Shown here: positions 9,248 to 17,915 of the stretch, piece after piece | Layout: the number at the start of each line of letters is the position of its first letter | How positions within the stretch are numbered: the stretch's first letter is position 1 | Source: an uncultured Pseudomonas sp. | Lineage (GTDB): Bacteria; Pseudomonadota; Gammaproteobacteria; Pseudomonadales; Pseudomonadaceae | Reading direction: 5' to 3' | DNA length: 60,699 bases | Assembly: GCF_946885885.1 (NCBI RefSeq) | Contig: NZ_CAMPHN010000005.1 | Location: forward strand, 1 to 60,699 | Program-made: the position numbers and the translations under genes | The notes under the pieces: model-generated | Seen by the model: the letters and a program-made list of their open reading frames with translations, nothing else | Database searches by the model: none | Told to the model about the DNA's origin: nothing

Positions 9248-11932
9248 TTATCGCTGAAAGTGGTGGATCAGCCACTTCTCCGCTTCGATCAGCACGCCAA
9301 GCGCGACCGCGACCAGCAGGCACCCGCCCCAGGCGAACGCCGGCAGGGCGGCGGTGCCGAACAGTTGCTGCAATGGCGACCAGTAGGTGAACGCCAGTTG
9401 CATGGCCACCAGCAGCGCGACCATGGCCCAGATCGCCGGGTTGTCGCGCAGGCCGAAGTTGGCCGCACCTTCCAGGCGGCGACTGCTGAACAGGTAGCTG
9501 ATTTCGCAGGCGACCAGGGTATTCACCGCCAGGGAGCGGCTGCTTTCCAGGCTCCAGCCGAGTTCCTGGCTGTAGAGAAACAGGCCGAGGCTGGCCAGGG
9601 TCATCAGTAAGGCGACAAAGACCACGCGCCAGAGCAGCCGCGGCGTCAGCAACGGCAGCCGTGGGTCGCGCGGCGGACGGCGCATCAGGTCGGCCTCGGC
9701 CGGCTCGAAGGCCAACGCCAGGGCCAGGGTCACCGCGGTGATCATATTGACCCAGAGAATCTGTAACGGGGTGATCGGCAGGGTCAGCCCCAGAGCGATG
9801 GCCGCCAGCAGAATCAAGGCTTCGCCGGCGCCGGTGGGAATGATGAAGAGAATGGATTTACGCAGGTTGTCATAGACCGCGCGGCCTTCCTCGACGGCAT
9901 GGGCGATGGTGGCGAAGTTGTCGTCGGCCAATACCATCTGCGCTGCCTCCTTGGCCGCCGCGGTGCCCTTGATGCCCATGGCGATACCGATATCGGCGCG
10001 CTTGAGCGCCGGCGCGTCGTTGACCCCGTCGCCGGTCATCGCCACCCGTTCGCCGGCCGCCTGCAAACGTTCGACCAGGCGCAGCTTATGCGCCGGGCTG
10101 GTGCGGGCGAATACCTGGGTGTCGCGCAGGCGCACGTCCAGCTCGGCGTCGCTGAGCTGGTCCAGCTGCGCCCCGGTCAACGCCGCCGCACCGCCCAGGC
10201 CCAGACGTGCGGCGATATTGCTGGCGGTGGCGGCATGGTCGCCGGTGATCATCTTCACCCGGATGCCGGCACTGTGGCAGTCGGCGATGGCGCGGATCGC
10301 TTCTTCACGGGGCGGATCGAGCATGCCGACCAGCCCCAGCAGGATGAAATCGCCCTCCAGGTCGGCATAGCTCAATTCGCGCTTGCCGCTTGCCGGCGTG
10401 CGCATGGCCAAGCCGAGCATGCGCAGGCCCTGACTGGCGCCTTGTTCGAGCATGGCGTGCCAATGCTTGAGGTTAAGTGGTTCGTCGCGACCATCGCGCC
10501 ATTGCCGGTTGCATACTTCGAGCAAGCGCTCCGGCGCACCGAGCAGGTAGATGAAACCGTGGCCCGCATGATCATGGTGCAGGCTAGCGGTGCAGCGTAG
10601 CTCCGAGCTGAACGGGATGACATCGATCTGCGGCAGATGCTGCAGCTCGTGCTGGCGCTCCAGGCCGAGCTTGCCGGCCAGGGTCAGCAGGGCGGCTTCG
10701 GTGGGGTCGCCGCTGATGCACCAGGCCAGCTCCTGTAGGTGCAAGCTAGCGTTATTGGCCAGCAGGCCGGCTCGCGCCAGCTCGCGCAGGTCGTCGGCGC
10801 TATCGAGCTGGCAAAGCTGCTCGTCGTCGCAGCGCACGCTGCCCTTGGGGGCGTAGCCGACGCCCTCGATCCGATAATGATGGGCGCTGGTGAACACCTG
10901 CTGAACGGTCATTTCGTTGCGCGTCAGGGTGCCGGTCTTGTCCGAGCAGATCACCGTGACCGCGCCCAGACTCTCCACCGCCGGTAGGCGGCGGATAATT
11001 GCCTGACGCTTGGCCATGCGCTGTACGCCCAGGGCGAGAATGATCGTCAGGATCGCCGGCAGCCCCTCGGGAATCGCCGCGACGGCCAGACCGACCGCGG
11101 CCATCAGCATCTCCGTGGGATGGTAGCCGCGCAACCATACGCCGAAGGCGAAGGTGAGCAACGCCGAGCCGAGAATGAGTAAGGTGAGATGCCGGGCGAA
11201 GCGCGCCATATCCGCGAGCAATGGCGTTTGCAGGCTGACCACGGCGCCGAGCATATGGCTGATGCGCCCCAATTCGGTGTGCCCGGCGGTGGCGACCACC
11301 ACACCCGCGCCATTGCCGGCGCTGACCAGGGTGCCGGAGTAGGCCATGTTGTGACGATCGCCCAGGCTCGCATCGGCTATGGCCGCTTCGCTACGTTTGT
11401 TCGCCGGCAGCGATTCCCCGGTCAGCGCCGCTTCCTCGATGCGCAGGTCGCGACACTCCAGCAGACGCAGGTCCGCCGGCACCCGGTCGCCGGCTTCCAG
11501 CAGTACCAGGTCGCCGGGCACCAGTTGCTCGGCCGGCACGCTCTGCAGCTTGCCGTCGCGGCGCACGCGGGCCTCCAGGGTCAGCATGTTCTGGATCGCG
11601 CGCATGGCCTGTTCGGCTTTGCCTTCCTGAATGAAACCGATCAGCGCATTGATCAGCACCACGGCGAAGATCACCGCGCTGTCGAGCCATTCGCCGAGCA
11701 GCAGGGTGAGCAGGCTGGCGGCCAGCAGTACGTAGATCAGCAGGTTATGAAATTGCAGCAGCAGGCGCCGCAGCGGGCCTCTAGGCCGCGCCTGCGGCAA
11801 ACGGTTGGGGCCGTGTTGGCGCAGACGGCGCTGAGCTTCGGCGTTATCCAGGCCGCTGAGTTGACTATCCTGTACCCGCAGACACTCCTCGCCGGTACGG
11901 GCATGCCAGTCACCAGGGTGGGAAGCTGTCAT
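9248..11932 (-). CDS. P-type cation-transporting ATPase (P2-like)
   Basis: The 894-residue product has the whole P-type ATPase plan: N-terminal cation-ATPase domain, actuator TGES, TM4 PEGLP, phosphorylation DKTGT, hinge GDGVNDAPALK and six C-terminal helices. TM4 P-E-G-L-P places it with Ca2+/Na+-like P2 pumps and not with heavy-metal CPx pumps. In TM6 the motif is W-V-N-M-I-T-A, whereas calcium pumps have aspartate at the last position, so calcium transport should not be assumed. The N-terminal half of the actuator region has EGKAEQAMRAIQNM, as in bacterial pumps annotated PacL-like. ATG 11932 is preceded by AAGGA. It is a single gene, divergent from moxR and convergent with the chemoreceptor gene. 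Confidence 0.95.
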   Translation of the reverse strand: MTASHPGDWHARTGEECLRVQDSQLSGLDNAEAQRRLRQHGPNRLPQARPRGPLRRLLLQFHNLLIYVLLAASLLTLLLGEWLDSAVIFAVVLINALIGFIQEGKAEQAMRAIQNMLTLEARVRRDGKLQSVPAEQLVPGDLVLLEAGDRVPADLRLLECRDLRIEEAALTGESLPANKRSEAAIADASLGDRHNMAYSGTLVSAGNGAGVVVATAGHTELGRISHMLGAVVSLQTPLLADMARFARHLTLLILGSALLTFAFGVWLRGYHPTEMLMAAVGLAVAAIPEGLPAILTIILALGVQRMAKRQAIIRRLPAVESLGAVTVICSDKTGTLTRNEMTVQQVFTSAHHYRIEGVGYAPKGSVRCDDEQLCQLDSADDLRELARAGLLANNASLHLQELAWCISGDPTEAALLTLAGKLGLERQHELQHLPQIDVIPFSSELRCTASLHHDHAGHGFIYLLGAPERLLEVCNRQWRDGRDEPLNLKHWHAMLEQGASQGLRMLGLAMRTPASGKRELSYADLEGDFILLGLVGMLDPPREEAIRAIADCHSAGIRVKMITGDHAATASNIAARLGLGGAAALTGAQLDQLSDAELDVRLRDTQVFARTSPAHKLRLVERLQAAGERVAMTGDGVNDAPALKRADIGIAMGIKGTAAAKEAAQMVLADDNFATIAHAVEEGRAVYDNLRKSILFIIPTGAGEALILLAAIALGLTLPITPLQILWVNMITAVTLALALAFEPAEADLMRRPPRDPRLPLLTPRLLWRVVFVALLMTLASLGLFLYSQELGWSLESSRSLAVNTLVACEISYLFSSRRLEGAANFGLRDNPAIWAMVALLVAMQLAFTYWSPLQQLFGTAALPAFAWGGCLLVAVALGVLIEAEKWLIHHFQR

Positions 11933-12100
11933 GGTTGCGTCCTTGAGTCTTGTTTGTCTGATGTCACCTTAGGCCTTTTGTTGCGGCCCGATATTGGTCT
12001 GGATCAAGGCATTTCTTCACAGATTTGTCAGTAAAGGTTTAGTCAGCCTTTGCCACGGCGAGCGCGACCAGTAGCATCGGCGAATTGGCCAAGGAGAACG

Positions 12101-13018
12101 ATGGTGCGCAAACTCGATTACGTATTGCAGGCGGTGAACCAGGTATTGCTGGGCAAGGAGGGCCAGGTGCGTCTGGCCTTGACCTGCCTGTTGGCGCGCG
12201 GTCATCTGTTGATCGAAGACTTGCCGGGGATGGGCAAGACCACCCTCAGCCATGCGTTGGCCAAGGTGCTGGGCTTGAGTTTCCAGCGTATCCAGTTCAC
12301 CTCCGATCTGTTGCCGGGCGACATCCTCGGCACATCGGTGTTCGACAAGGACACCGGACAGTTCGTGTTCCACCCCGGACCGATCTTCGCCGAGCTGGTG
12401 CTGGCCGACGAGATCAACCGCGCCACGCCGAAGAGCCAGAGCGCATTGCTCGAAGCCATGGAGGAGGGTCAGGTGACCATCGAGGGCGCGACCCGGCCGC
12501 TGCCCGAACCCTTTTTCGTGATCGCCACGCAGAACCCGGTCAGCCAGGGCGGTACCTTCGCCTTGCCGGAGTCGCAGCTCGACCGCTTCCTGATGCGTCT
12601 GTCCCTCGGTTATCCCGGCATGGCGGCGGAGAAGGCGCTGCTTCTGGGCGATTCGCGGCGCTCGCTGTTGCCGCGCCTGGAGCCGATTCTCGACCACCGC
12701 GAGCTGGCGCTGCTGCAAGCCGAAGTGCCGAACGTGCGGGCCAGCGACGCCTTGGTCGATTATGTGCTGCGTCTGGTCGAAGCCACCCGTACCCAGCCGC
12801 AATTCGCCTGGGGCCTGTCGCCGCGGGCCAGCCTGGCGCTGCTGGCGGCGGCGCGGGCCTGGGCTTTTCTCGATCGACGCGACTATGTGATTCCCGAAGA
12901 CGTGCAGGCGGTGTTGCCATCGGTGGTCGGTCACCGTTTGCGCGAGCGCGCCGACCCGACCGGGCACGGCGGCGGCGCCCTGGTGCAATGGCTGTTGCGC
13001 GAGGTGCCGGCGCTTTGA
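12101..13018 (+). CDS. MoxR family AAA+ ATPase
   Basis: The 305-residue product is a MoxR-type AAA+ ATPase with Walker A GMGKTT near residue 40, Walker B LADEINRA and sensor region IATQNPVSQGGTFALPE, all complete. MoxR proteins act as chaperones for maturation of complexes, often with DUF58 proteins that have a von Willebrand-like fold. ATG 12101 has a strong AAGGAG site. It is first in a three-gene operon: the next gene (DUF58) overlaps its stop, and that one overlaps tgpA. This matches the moxR-DUF58-tgpA order of P. aeruginosa. It probably works on the envelope-associated partners encoded by the next two genes; that is inference. Confidence 0.96.
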   Translation: MVRKLDYVLQAVNQVLLGKEGQVRLALTCLLARGHLLIEDLPGMGKTTLSHALAKVLGLSFQRIQFTSDLLPGDILGTSVFDKDTGQFVFHPGPIFAELVLADEINRATPKSQSALLEAMEEGQVTIEGATRPLPEPFFVIATQNPVSQGGTFALPESQLDRFLMRLSLGYPGMAAEKALLLGDSRRSLLPRLEPILDHRELALLQAEVPNVRASDALVDYVLRLVEATRTQPQFAWGLSPRASLALLAAARAWAFLDRRDYVIPEDVQAVLPSVVGHRLRERADPTGHGGGALVQWLLREVPAL

Positions 13019-13971
13019 GGGCGGCATTGAAGCGGCGTTGGAGTCGTTGGCTGACCAGGCGCATCCCGCCGGCGGCCAGCGTACGCTTGAATCAACGGCG
13101 GATTTTCATCATCCCCAGCCTGGTCGGCGGCGCCTTCGCCCTGGCCCTGGTGTTGATGTTGTTGGCGGCGATCAATTACCAGAACAGCCTGGCCTACGGC
13201 CTGACCTTCCTGTTGGCGTCGGTGTTCGTCGTGGCCATCCTGCATACCTACCGCAACCTGGCCGGCTTGATCCTCAAGGCGTCTGGCGCCGGGGCGGTGT
13301 TCGTCGGCGAACAGGGGCGCTTCCGGGTGCGCCTGGAAAGCAGCGTGCGGGCCCATCAAGCCGTTGCCCTGGGCTGGCCACCGGCTGAGCTGCAGGTGTT
13401 GGATGTGCCCGAGCGGGGCGTCGGCGAGTGCGAATTGAGCCTGCCGGCGCTGCACCGCGGTTGGCTGCGGCCGGGGCGCATGCGGGTCGAGAGCCGTTTT
13501 CCGCTGGGGATTCTGGTGGCCTGGAGTTGGGTCGACTTGGATCAGGCACTGTTGGTCTACCCACGGCCGCTGGAAGGCGAGTTGCCGGTCGCAGCCGGCG
13601 CCAGCGACGATCCGGAGGAGCAGGGCGGCCGCGCCCATGGCCGCGGTGCCGACGACTTTCAGGGGCTGAAAAACTACCAGCCGGGCGATTCGAAAAGGCG
13701 CCTGCACTGGAAAGCCTATTCCCGCGGCCAGGGTTTGCTGGTCAAGGATTTCGCCGCACTCAGCGGGCGCGACCTGTGGTTGGATTTCGAGGTGGTCGGC
13801 GGGGATATCGAGACGCGCCTGTCGTTGCTTTGCCATTGGGTGTTGCAACTGTCCGAGCGTCAGCAACCCTTCGCCATGCGCCTGCCGGGCTGCGTGCTGC
13901 CGCCCGACAGCGGCGACGGCCACCGCGAGGCCTGCCTGCGCGCATTGGCGTTGTATGGGGTTGCCCCATGA
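13015..13971 (+). CDS. DUF58 domain protein, membrane anchored
   Basis: This 318-residue protein has two N-terminal membrane helices (about 28-75) and a cytosolic DUF58 domain with the hallmark QGLKNYQPGDSKRRLHWK segment near residues 215-235. DUF58 proteins are usual partners of MoxR ATPases. I place the start at TTG 13015, overlapping the moxR stop (TTGA), with GAGG at 13001-13004 upstream. TTG 13027 is the alternative. No ATG or GTG exists before the first membrane helix, so a rare start codon is likely. The stop overlaps the ATG of tgpA. Function is inferred from the operon: assembly or quality control in the envelope together with TgpA. Confidence 0.88.
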   Translation: MRAALKRRWSRWLTRRIPPAASVRLNQRRIFIIPSLVGGAFALALVLMLLAAINYQNSLAYGLTFLLASVFVVAILHTYRNLAGLILKASGAGAVFVGEQGRFRVRLESSVRAHQAVALGWPPAELQVLDVPERGVGECELSLPALHRGWLRPGRMRVESRFPLGILVAWSWVDLDQALLVYPRPLEGELPVAAGASDDPEEQGGRAHGRGADDFQGLKNYQPGDSKRRLHWKAYSRGQGLLVKDFAALSGRDLWLDFEVVGGDIETRLSLLCHWVLQLSERQQPFAMRLPGCVLPPDSGDGHREACLRALALYGVAP

Positions 13972-15965
13972 GCCGGGTCCAGGCCATTCCGCGTATCAGT
14001 CTGACCTGGTTGCTGGTCGCCCAGGTGCTGGTGATAGTTCCCCATCTCGGTCATCTGCCGCTGTGGGTGATCGGTTTGTGGCTGGGTTGCGCGGCCTGGC
14101 GCATTCAGATTTTCCGTATGCGCGCGGCCTATCCCAATGCCTGGGCCAAAGCCGGCTTGATGCTGGGTGCCGCCATCGGCGTATTTCTCTCGCGTGGCAG
14201 CCTGGTCGGTCTGGATGCCGGGGTGGTGCTGCTGATTGCGGCCTTTATCCTCAAACTGCTGGAGATGCGCAGCCGGCGCGATGCGCTGGTGCTGATCTTC
14301 CTCGGCTTTTTTACCGTGGTCACCGCTTACCTGTTCGACGACCGCATGCTCCTGGCGCTGTTCAGCCTGCTGCCGGTGACGGCGCTGCTGGCTGCTCTGA
14401 TCGGTTTGCAACAAAGCGCCGTGGCCACCCGGCCCTGGCAAACCGGGCGTCTGGCGGCGAGCCTGCTGTTGCAGGCGATCCCGTTGATGCTGCTGTTGTT
14501 CGTGTTCTTCCCACGGCTGGGGCCGCTGTGGGCCTTGCCGCAGCCGAGCGACAAGGCGCTCAGCGGCTTGTCCGACAGCATGGCGCCAGCCGATATCGCC
14601 GAGTTGAGCCGCTCCGACGCCCTGGCGTTTCGCGCCAGTTTCGCGGTGCAAACGCCGGATCGCAGCCAGCTGTACTGGCGCGCCCTGACTTTGGAACGCT
14701 TCGATGGGCGGCGCTGGTCGCAGTCCAGTTTCGCCCAGGTGCCGCAAACGCCGGCTTGGGAGAAACGCGGCGAACCGCTGCGCTACAGCATCCTGATGCA
14801 GCCGAGCGCCAAACCCTGGTTGTTCGCCCTGGATGTCGGCGAGACCGGGCTGGAAAGCGCCCAGCAAATGAGCGACTTCCGCTTGCAGCGCAGGCGCCCG
14901 GTCGAGCGCACCTTGCAGTATTCGGTAACCTCCTGGCCCGAGGCCGTGCGCCAGCCCGCGAGCCTGGGCAATGGCCTGCGCCACGCCTTGCAGTTACCCG
15001 ACGAGGGCGACCCGCGCAGCCGCGCCTGGGCCGCCGAGCTGAAGCGGCAATACCCGCAAAGCGAACAACTGGTGCAGGCGCTGCTAGGGCATTTCAACCG
15101 CGAGCCCTATGGTTACACCTTGCGCCCGCCACCGGTCGGCTTGGACAGCATCGACGATTTTCTCTTTCGTACGCGCAACGGCTTTTGCGCCCATTACGCC
15201 GGCGCCATGACCTTCGTATTGCGCGCCGCGGGTATTCCGGCTCGGGTGGTCGCCGGTTACCAGGGTGGCGAATACAACCCCGCGGGCAATTATGTACAGG
15301 TGCGCCAGTTCGATGCCCACGCCTGGGTCGAGTACTGGCAGCCCGGTGTCGGCTGGGTCAGCGTCGACCCGACGTTTCAGGTGGCGCCGGAACGTATCGA
15401 GCTGGGTCTGGAAGAGGCGGTGGCCGGCGAGCAGAGTTTTCTCGAGGGCTCGCCCTTTTCGCCACTGCGTTATCGCCAATTGACCTGGCTCAATCAATTG
15501 CGCCTGGGCTGGGATAACCTCAATTACGGCTGGCAGCGCTGGGTGCTGGGTTACCAGAGCGCGCAGCAATTGCAGGTGTTGCAGCGTTGGTTCGGGCGCA
15601 TCGACGCGCGCTTGCTGGCGATCAGCCTGGTTGGCGGCGGCGCCTTGCTGTTGAGCCTATTGGCGCTCTGGCTGTTCAAGCCCTGGCAGCGCGAACGCGA
15701 CCCGCAGCAGCGCCTCTATCGGCGTTTCGAGCGGCTCTTGGCGCGCCATGGCGTGCGGCGTTTCGCCGGCGAAGGACCGCGTGCCTTTGCCGAGCGCGCG
15801 TCGGCGACCCTGCCCGGACAGGCGCGCGCCATCGAGGCGTTCAGTGCGGCATTCGAGGCGCAGCGTTATGCCGGGCATGCCGCCACGCCCGGCGAATTGC
15901 AGCGGTATCTGCGCGCCCTGCGCCGCGCGCTGCCCTGGCGTTTTACCCGAGCGGAGCCGAGCTAG
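13968..15965 (+). CDS. tgpA: Transglutaminase-like membrane protein TgpA
   Basis: The 665-residue product has several N-terminal membrane helices (DUF3488 region, about 10-190) and a periplasmic transglutaminase-like domain. One further membrane helix at about 550-570 and a cytosolic DUF4129-like tail follow. The catalytic triad is visible as Cys407 in RNGFCAHYAG, His451 in DAHAWVEYW and Asp467 in VSVDPT. The cysteine corresponds, within a few residues, to the essential active-site cysteine reported for P. aeruginosa TgpA. That gene is needed for growth in P. aeruginosa and is linked to envelope functions. ATG 13968 overlaps the DUF58 stop. A protease-like rather than cross-linking activity remains possible. 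Confidence 0.95.
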   Translation: MSRVQAIPRISLTWLLVAQVLVIVPHLGHLPLWVIGLWLGCAAWRIQIFRMRAAYPNAWAKAGLMLGAAIGVFLSRGSLVGLDAGVVLLIAAFILKLLEMRSRRDALVLIFLGFFTVVTAYLFDDRMLLALFSLLPVTALLAALIGLQQSAVATRPWQTGRLAASLLLQAIPLMLLLFVFFPRLGPLWALPQPSDKALSGLSDSMAPADIAELSRSDALAFRASFAVQTPDRSQLYWRALTLERFDGRRWSQSSFAQVPQTPAWEKRGEPLRYSILMQPSAKPWLFALDVGETGLESAQQMSDFRLQRRRPVERTLQYSVTSWPEAVRQPASLGNGLRHALQLPDEGDPRSRAWAAELKRQYPQSEQLVQALLGHFNREPYGYTLRPPPVGLDSIDDFLFRTRNGFCAHYAGAMTFVLRAAGIPARVVAGYQGGEYNPAGNYVQVRQFDAHAWVEYWQPGVGWVSVDPTFQVAPERIELGLEEAVAGEQSFLEGSPFSPLRYRQLTWLNQLRLGWDNLNYGWQRWVLGYQSAQQLQVLQRWFGRIDARLLAISLVGGGALLLSLLALWLFKPWQRERDPQQRLYRRFERLLARHGVRRFAGEGPRAFAERASATLPGQARAIEAFSAAFEAQRYAGHAATPGELQRYLRALRRALPWRFTRAEPS

Positions 15966-16025
15966 GTGCTGTTGGCGTTTCGTCATGGCTGCCGATGAAA
16001 CGACGATGGACCTGGCCAATAAAAG

Positions 16026-16048
16026 GCGCATCGGCCTGACCGATGCGC
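16026..16048 (+). other. Hairpin directly before the CHAD gene ribosome site
   Basis: A perfect nine-base inverted repeat (GCGCATCGG and CCGATGCGC, five-base loop) ends one base before the GAGGAG ribosome-binding site of the CHAD gene. A GC-rich hairpin so close could limit ribosome access, or could be a weak terminator of tgpA transcription without a T-run. A looser inverted repeat (GTTTC...GAAAC) lies just before it. Confidence 0.45.
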
Positions 16049-16061
16049 GAGGAGTGAGTCA

Positions 16062-16832
16062 ATGGCCAGTCTTTCCGACGATCTATTAGCTCAGGTGCTG
16101 CGGTTGCAGGTGCGTCTGTATGCCTGTCGCGAACGTCTGGCGGCTGCGACCGACGACGAAGCCCTGCATGATCTGCGCATCGCCGTGCGCACGCTGCGCA
16201 GCGTGCTCAAACCGCTTGCCGAGTTACCCGCTTGTGCGGCCGTGCAGCAGCGTGCGGCGGAGTTCGGCCGTGCCAGTGGGCCGTTGCGCGATATGCAGGT
16301 TCTGCAACAAGAGTTGGTCCGCCAGGGCCAGAAAGCCGCGGGCTGTGCGCGTCAGGCGCAGCTGCAACCCGGTTATACGGCGCTATCCGCTGGTCCGCAG
16401 TTGCAGGCGCTGTTCGCTGCCTTGGACGATTTCCCCGGGCGCTGGTATCAGGCCAAAGCCAATGGCGAGTTGCGCGGTCTTGGCAAACGAATCGGCAAAC
16501 GTTTGGCGAAGCACCAACGCCGCCTGAACGACGCCTTGGCCGATCCCGCTTACGACCGTCACCGTTTGCGCCTGCTGGTCAAACGGTTGCGTTACGCTGC
16601 CGAGGTCTATCCGGCCCTGGCCGGTTTGTCGCCGTGCAAGCAGGCCCAGCTGAAACAGGCGCAAAGCGCCCTGGGCGATTGGCACGACCATCTGCAATGG
16701 TTGCTGCGCGCCGAGCATGAGGACGATCTGGCGCCTTGCGTGCAAGGCTGGCAGCTTGCCTTGCAGGCAGCCGAACAGCAGGTCGATTGCGCGCTGTTGG
16801 TGTTGCGTCGGCAATTCGCCGGTGTCGATTGA
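16062..16832 (+). CDS. CHAD domain-containing protein
   Basis: The 256-residue product is a CHAD protein, an all-helical domain rich in conserved histidines and basic residues. The motif DEALHDLRIAVRTLRSVLK near residue 30 is the family signature, and HRLRLLVKRLRYAAE is the matching repeat in the second half. CHAD domains bind inorganic polyphosphate and target proteins to polyphosphate granules; that is family knowledge. The protein has no CYTH triphosphatase domain, so it is a stand-alone CHAD protein. ATG 16062 follows GAGGAG with suitable spacing. It is likely co-oriented but separately controlled from the tgpA operon because of the hairpin between. Confidence 0.93.
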   Translation: MASLSDDLLAQVLRLQVRLYACRERLAAATDDEALHDLRIAVRTLRSVLKPLAELPACAAVQQRAAEFGRASGPLRDMQVLQQELVRQGQKAAGCARQAQLQPGYTALSAGPQLQALFAALDDFPGRWYQAKANGELRGLGKRIGKRLAKHQRRLNDALADPAYDRHRLRLLVKRLRYAAEVYPALAGLSPCKQAQLKQAQSALGDWHDHLQWLLRAEHEDDLAPCVQGWQLALQAAEQQVDCALLVLRRQFAGVD

Positions 16833-16959
16833 CGCCGCTCGATGAGGGCTTCTTCGCCGTTTTCTCGGTAAATTTGGCCGAAATGGCATGCGATGCGTTA
16901 TAACGCTGGATTCTGGCTTCCCCTAAGATCCCCCTGCGTATTTTATTTTCGAGGCGGTT

Positions 16960-17757
16960 ATGACGTTTACCGAGTTGCTCCAGGCAGTTGAGCGCGATCC
17001 ACAGGCCGTGGTGATCCCCGGCGTTTGGGCGCAGGGGCGGGCCAGTTTCGGCGGTTTGATGGCGGCGCTGGTGTATCAGGCCATGCGCGCCCAGGTACCG
17101 GCGGGGCGTCCGCCGCGCTCCTTGGCGATTACCTTTGTCGGCCCGGCAGAACCGGATGTGCCGCTGGGCTTCGAGGTCGAGGTGTTGCGCGAAGGTAAAG
17201 CGGTCAGCCAGGTGCTGGGACGGGCCGTGCAGAACGGCCAGGTGGTGACGCTGGTGCAGGGCAGCTTCGGCGCAGCGCGTGATTCGGCGATCCAGGTCGC
17301 CGCCGAGCCGGCGCCGCAGATCGCTGCGGTCGAACAGTGCCAGGAGTTGCCCTATATCCCCCAGGTTACCCCCGAGTTCACCCGCTTTCTGGCGATGCGC
17401 TGGGCGATTGGCGGTATGCCGTTCAGCGGCAACAAATCGCGGGAAATGGGCGGTTGGGTGCGCCTGCGGGACGAGTCCGAGGCGCGCCCGGTCGATGAAG
17501 CGCATCTGCTCGCCCTGGTCGATGCCTGGCCGCCGGCGGTGTTACCGCACCTGAGTACGCCGGCGCCGGGCAGTTCGTTGACCTGGACCATCGAATTCGT
17601 TCAGCCGGTGAGCGAGCTGAGCACGCGGGACTGGTGCCTTTACAAGGCGCAGATCGAACACGCGCGCGACGGCTATGGGCATATCGCCGCCGCCCTGTGG
17701 TCGCCTCAGGGCGCGTTGCTGGCGATCAGCCGGCAGACGGTCAGCGTCTTCGGCTAG
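16960..17757 (+). CDS. Acyl-CoA thioesterase family protein (TesB/4HBT_3 type)
   Basis: The 265-residue product looks like a double hot-dog acyl-CoA thioesterase. The N-terminal half contains GRASFGGLMAALVYQAMRAQ, the binding helix of the hot-dog fold, and the second half has a matching core ending in DGYGHIAAALWSPQGALLAISRQT, the final strand typical of TesB-like enzymes. It should hydrolyse acyl-CoA in the cytosol; chain length is unknown. ATG 16960 follows GAGGCGG. Upstream is about 125 bp of intergenic DNA with an AT-rich stretch. Downstream lies a REP-like inverted pair before the convergent chemoreceptor gene. Confidence 0.88.
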   Translation: MTFTELLQAVERDPQAVVIPGVWAQGRASFGGLMAALVYQAMRAQVPAGRPPRSLAITFVGPAEPDVPLGFEVEVLREGKAVSQVLGRAVQNGQVVTLVQGSFGAARDSAIQVAAEPAPQIAAVEQCQELPYIPQVTPEFTRFLAMRWAIGGMPFSGNKSREMGGWVRLRDESEARPVDEAHLLALVDAWPPAVLPHLSTPAPGSSLTWTIEFVQPVSELSTRDWCLYKAQIEHARDGYGHIAAALWSPQGALLAISRQTVSVFG

Positions 17758-17818
17758 TGCCGCATCAGCCATGAAATATCGGGAGCGGCGCCGAGCGCTA
17801 CGACAGACTGGGAGCCCG

Positions 17819-17888
17819 ATGTGGGAGGGGCTTTAGCCGCGATTGACCTGGAAGGCGCTGAGAAGAACTCGCGGCTGAAGCGGACTGG
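17819..17888. repeat. REP-type inverted pair between convergent genes
   Basis: The core GGGGCTTTAGCCGCGA on one side and TCGCGGCTGAAGCGG on the other form an inverted pair separated by about 30 bases. The sequence is close to the common Pseudomonas REP motif. It fills the gap between the thioesterase and chemoreceptor stops and can fold into a long hairpin, so it may end transcription or stabilise mRNA ends. REP elements are dispersed repeats mobilised by RAYT transposases; none is encoded here. Confidence 0.75.
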
Positions 17889-17915
17889 GCGAATCGCATT
17901 CCGCCAGGCGTTCGC

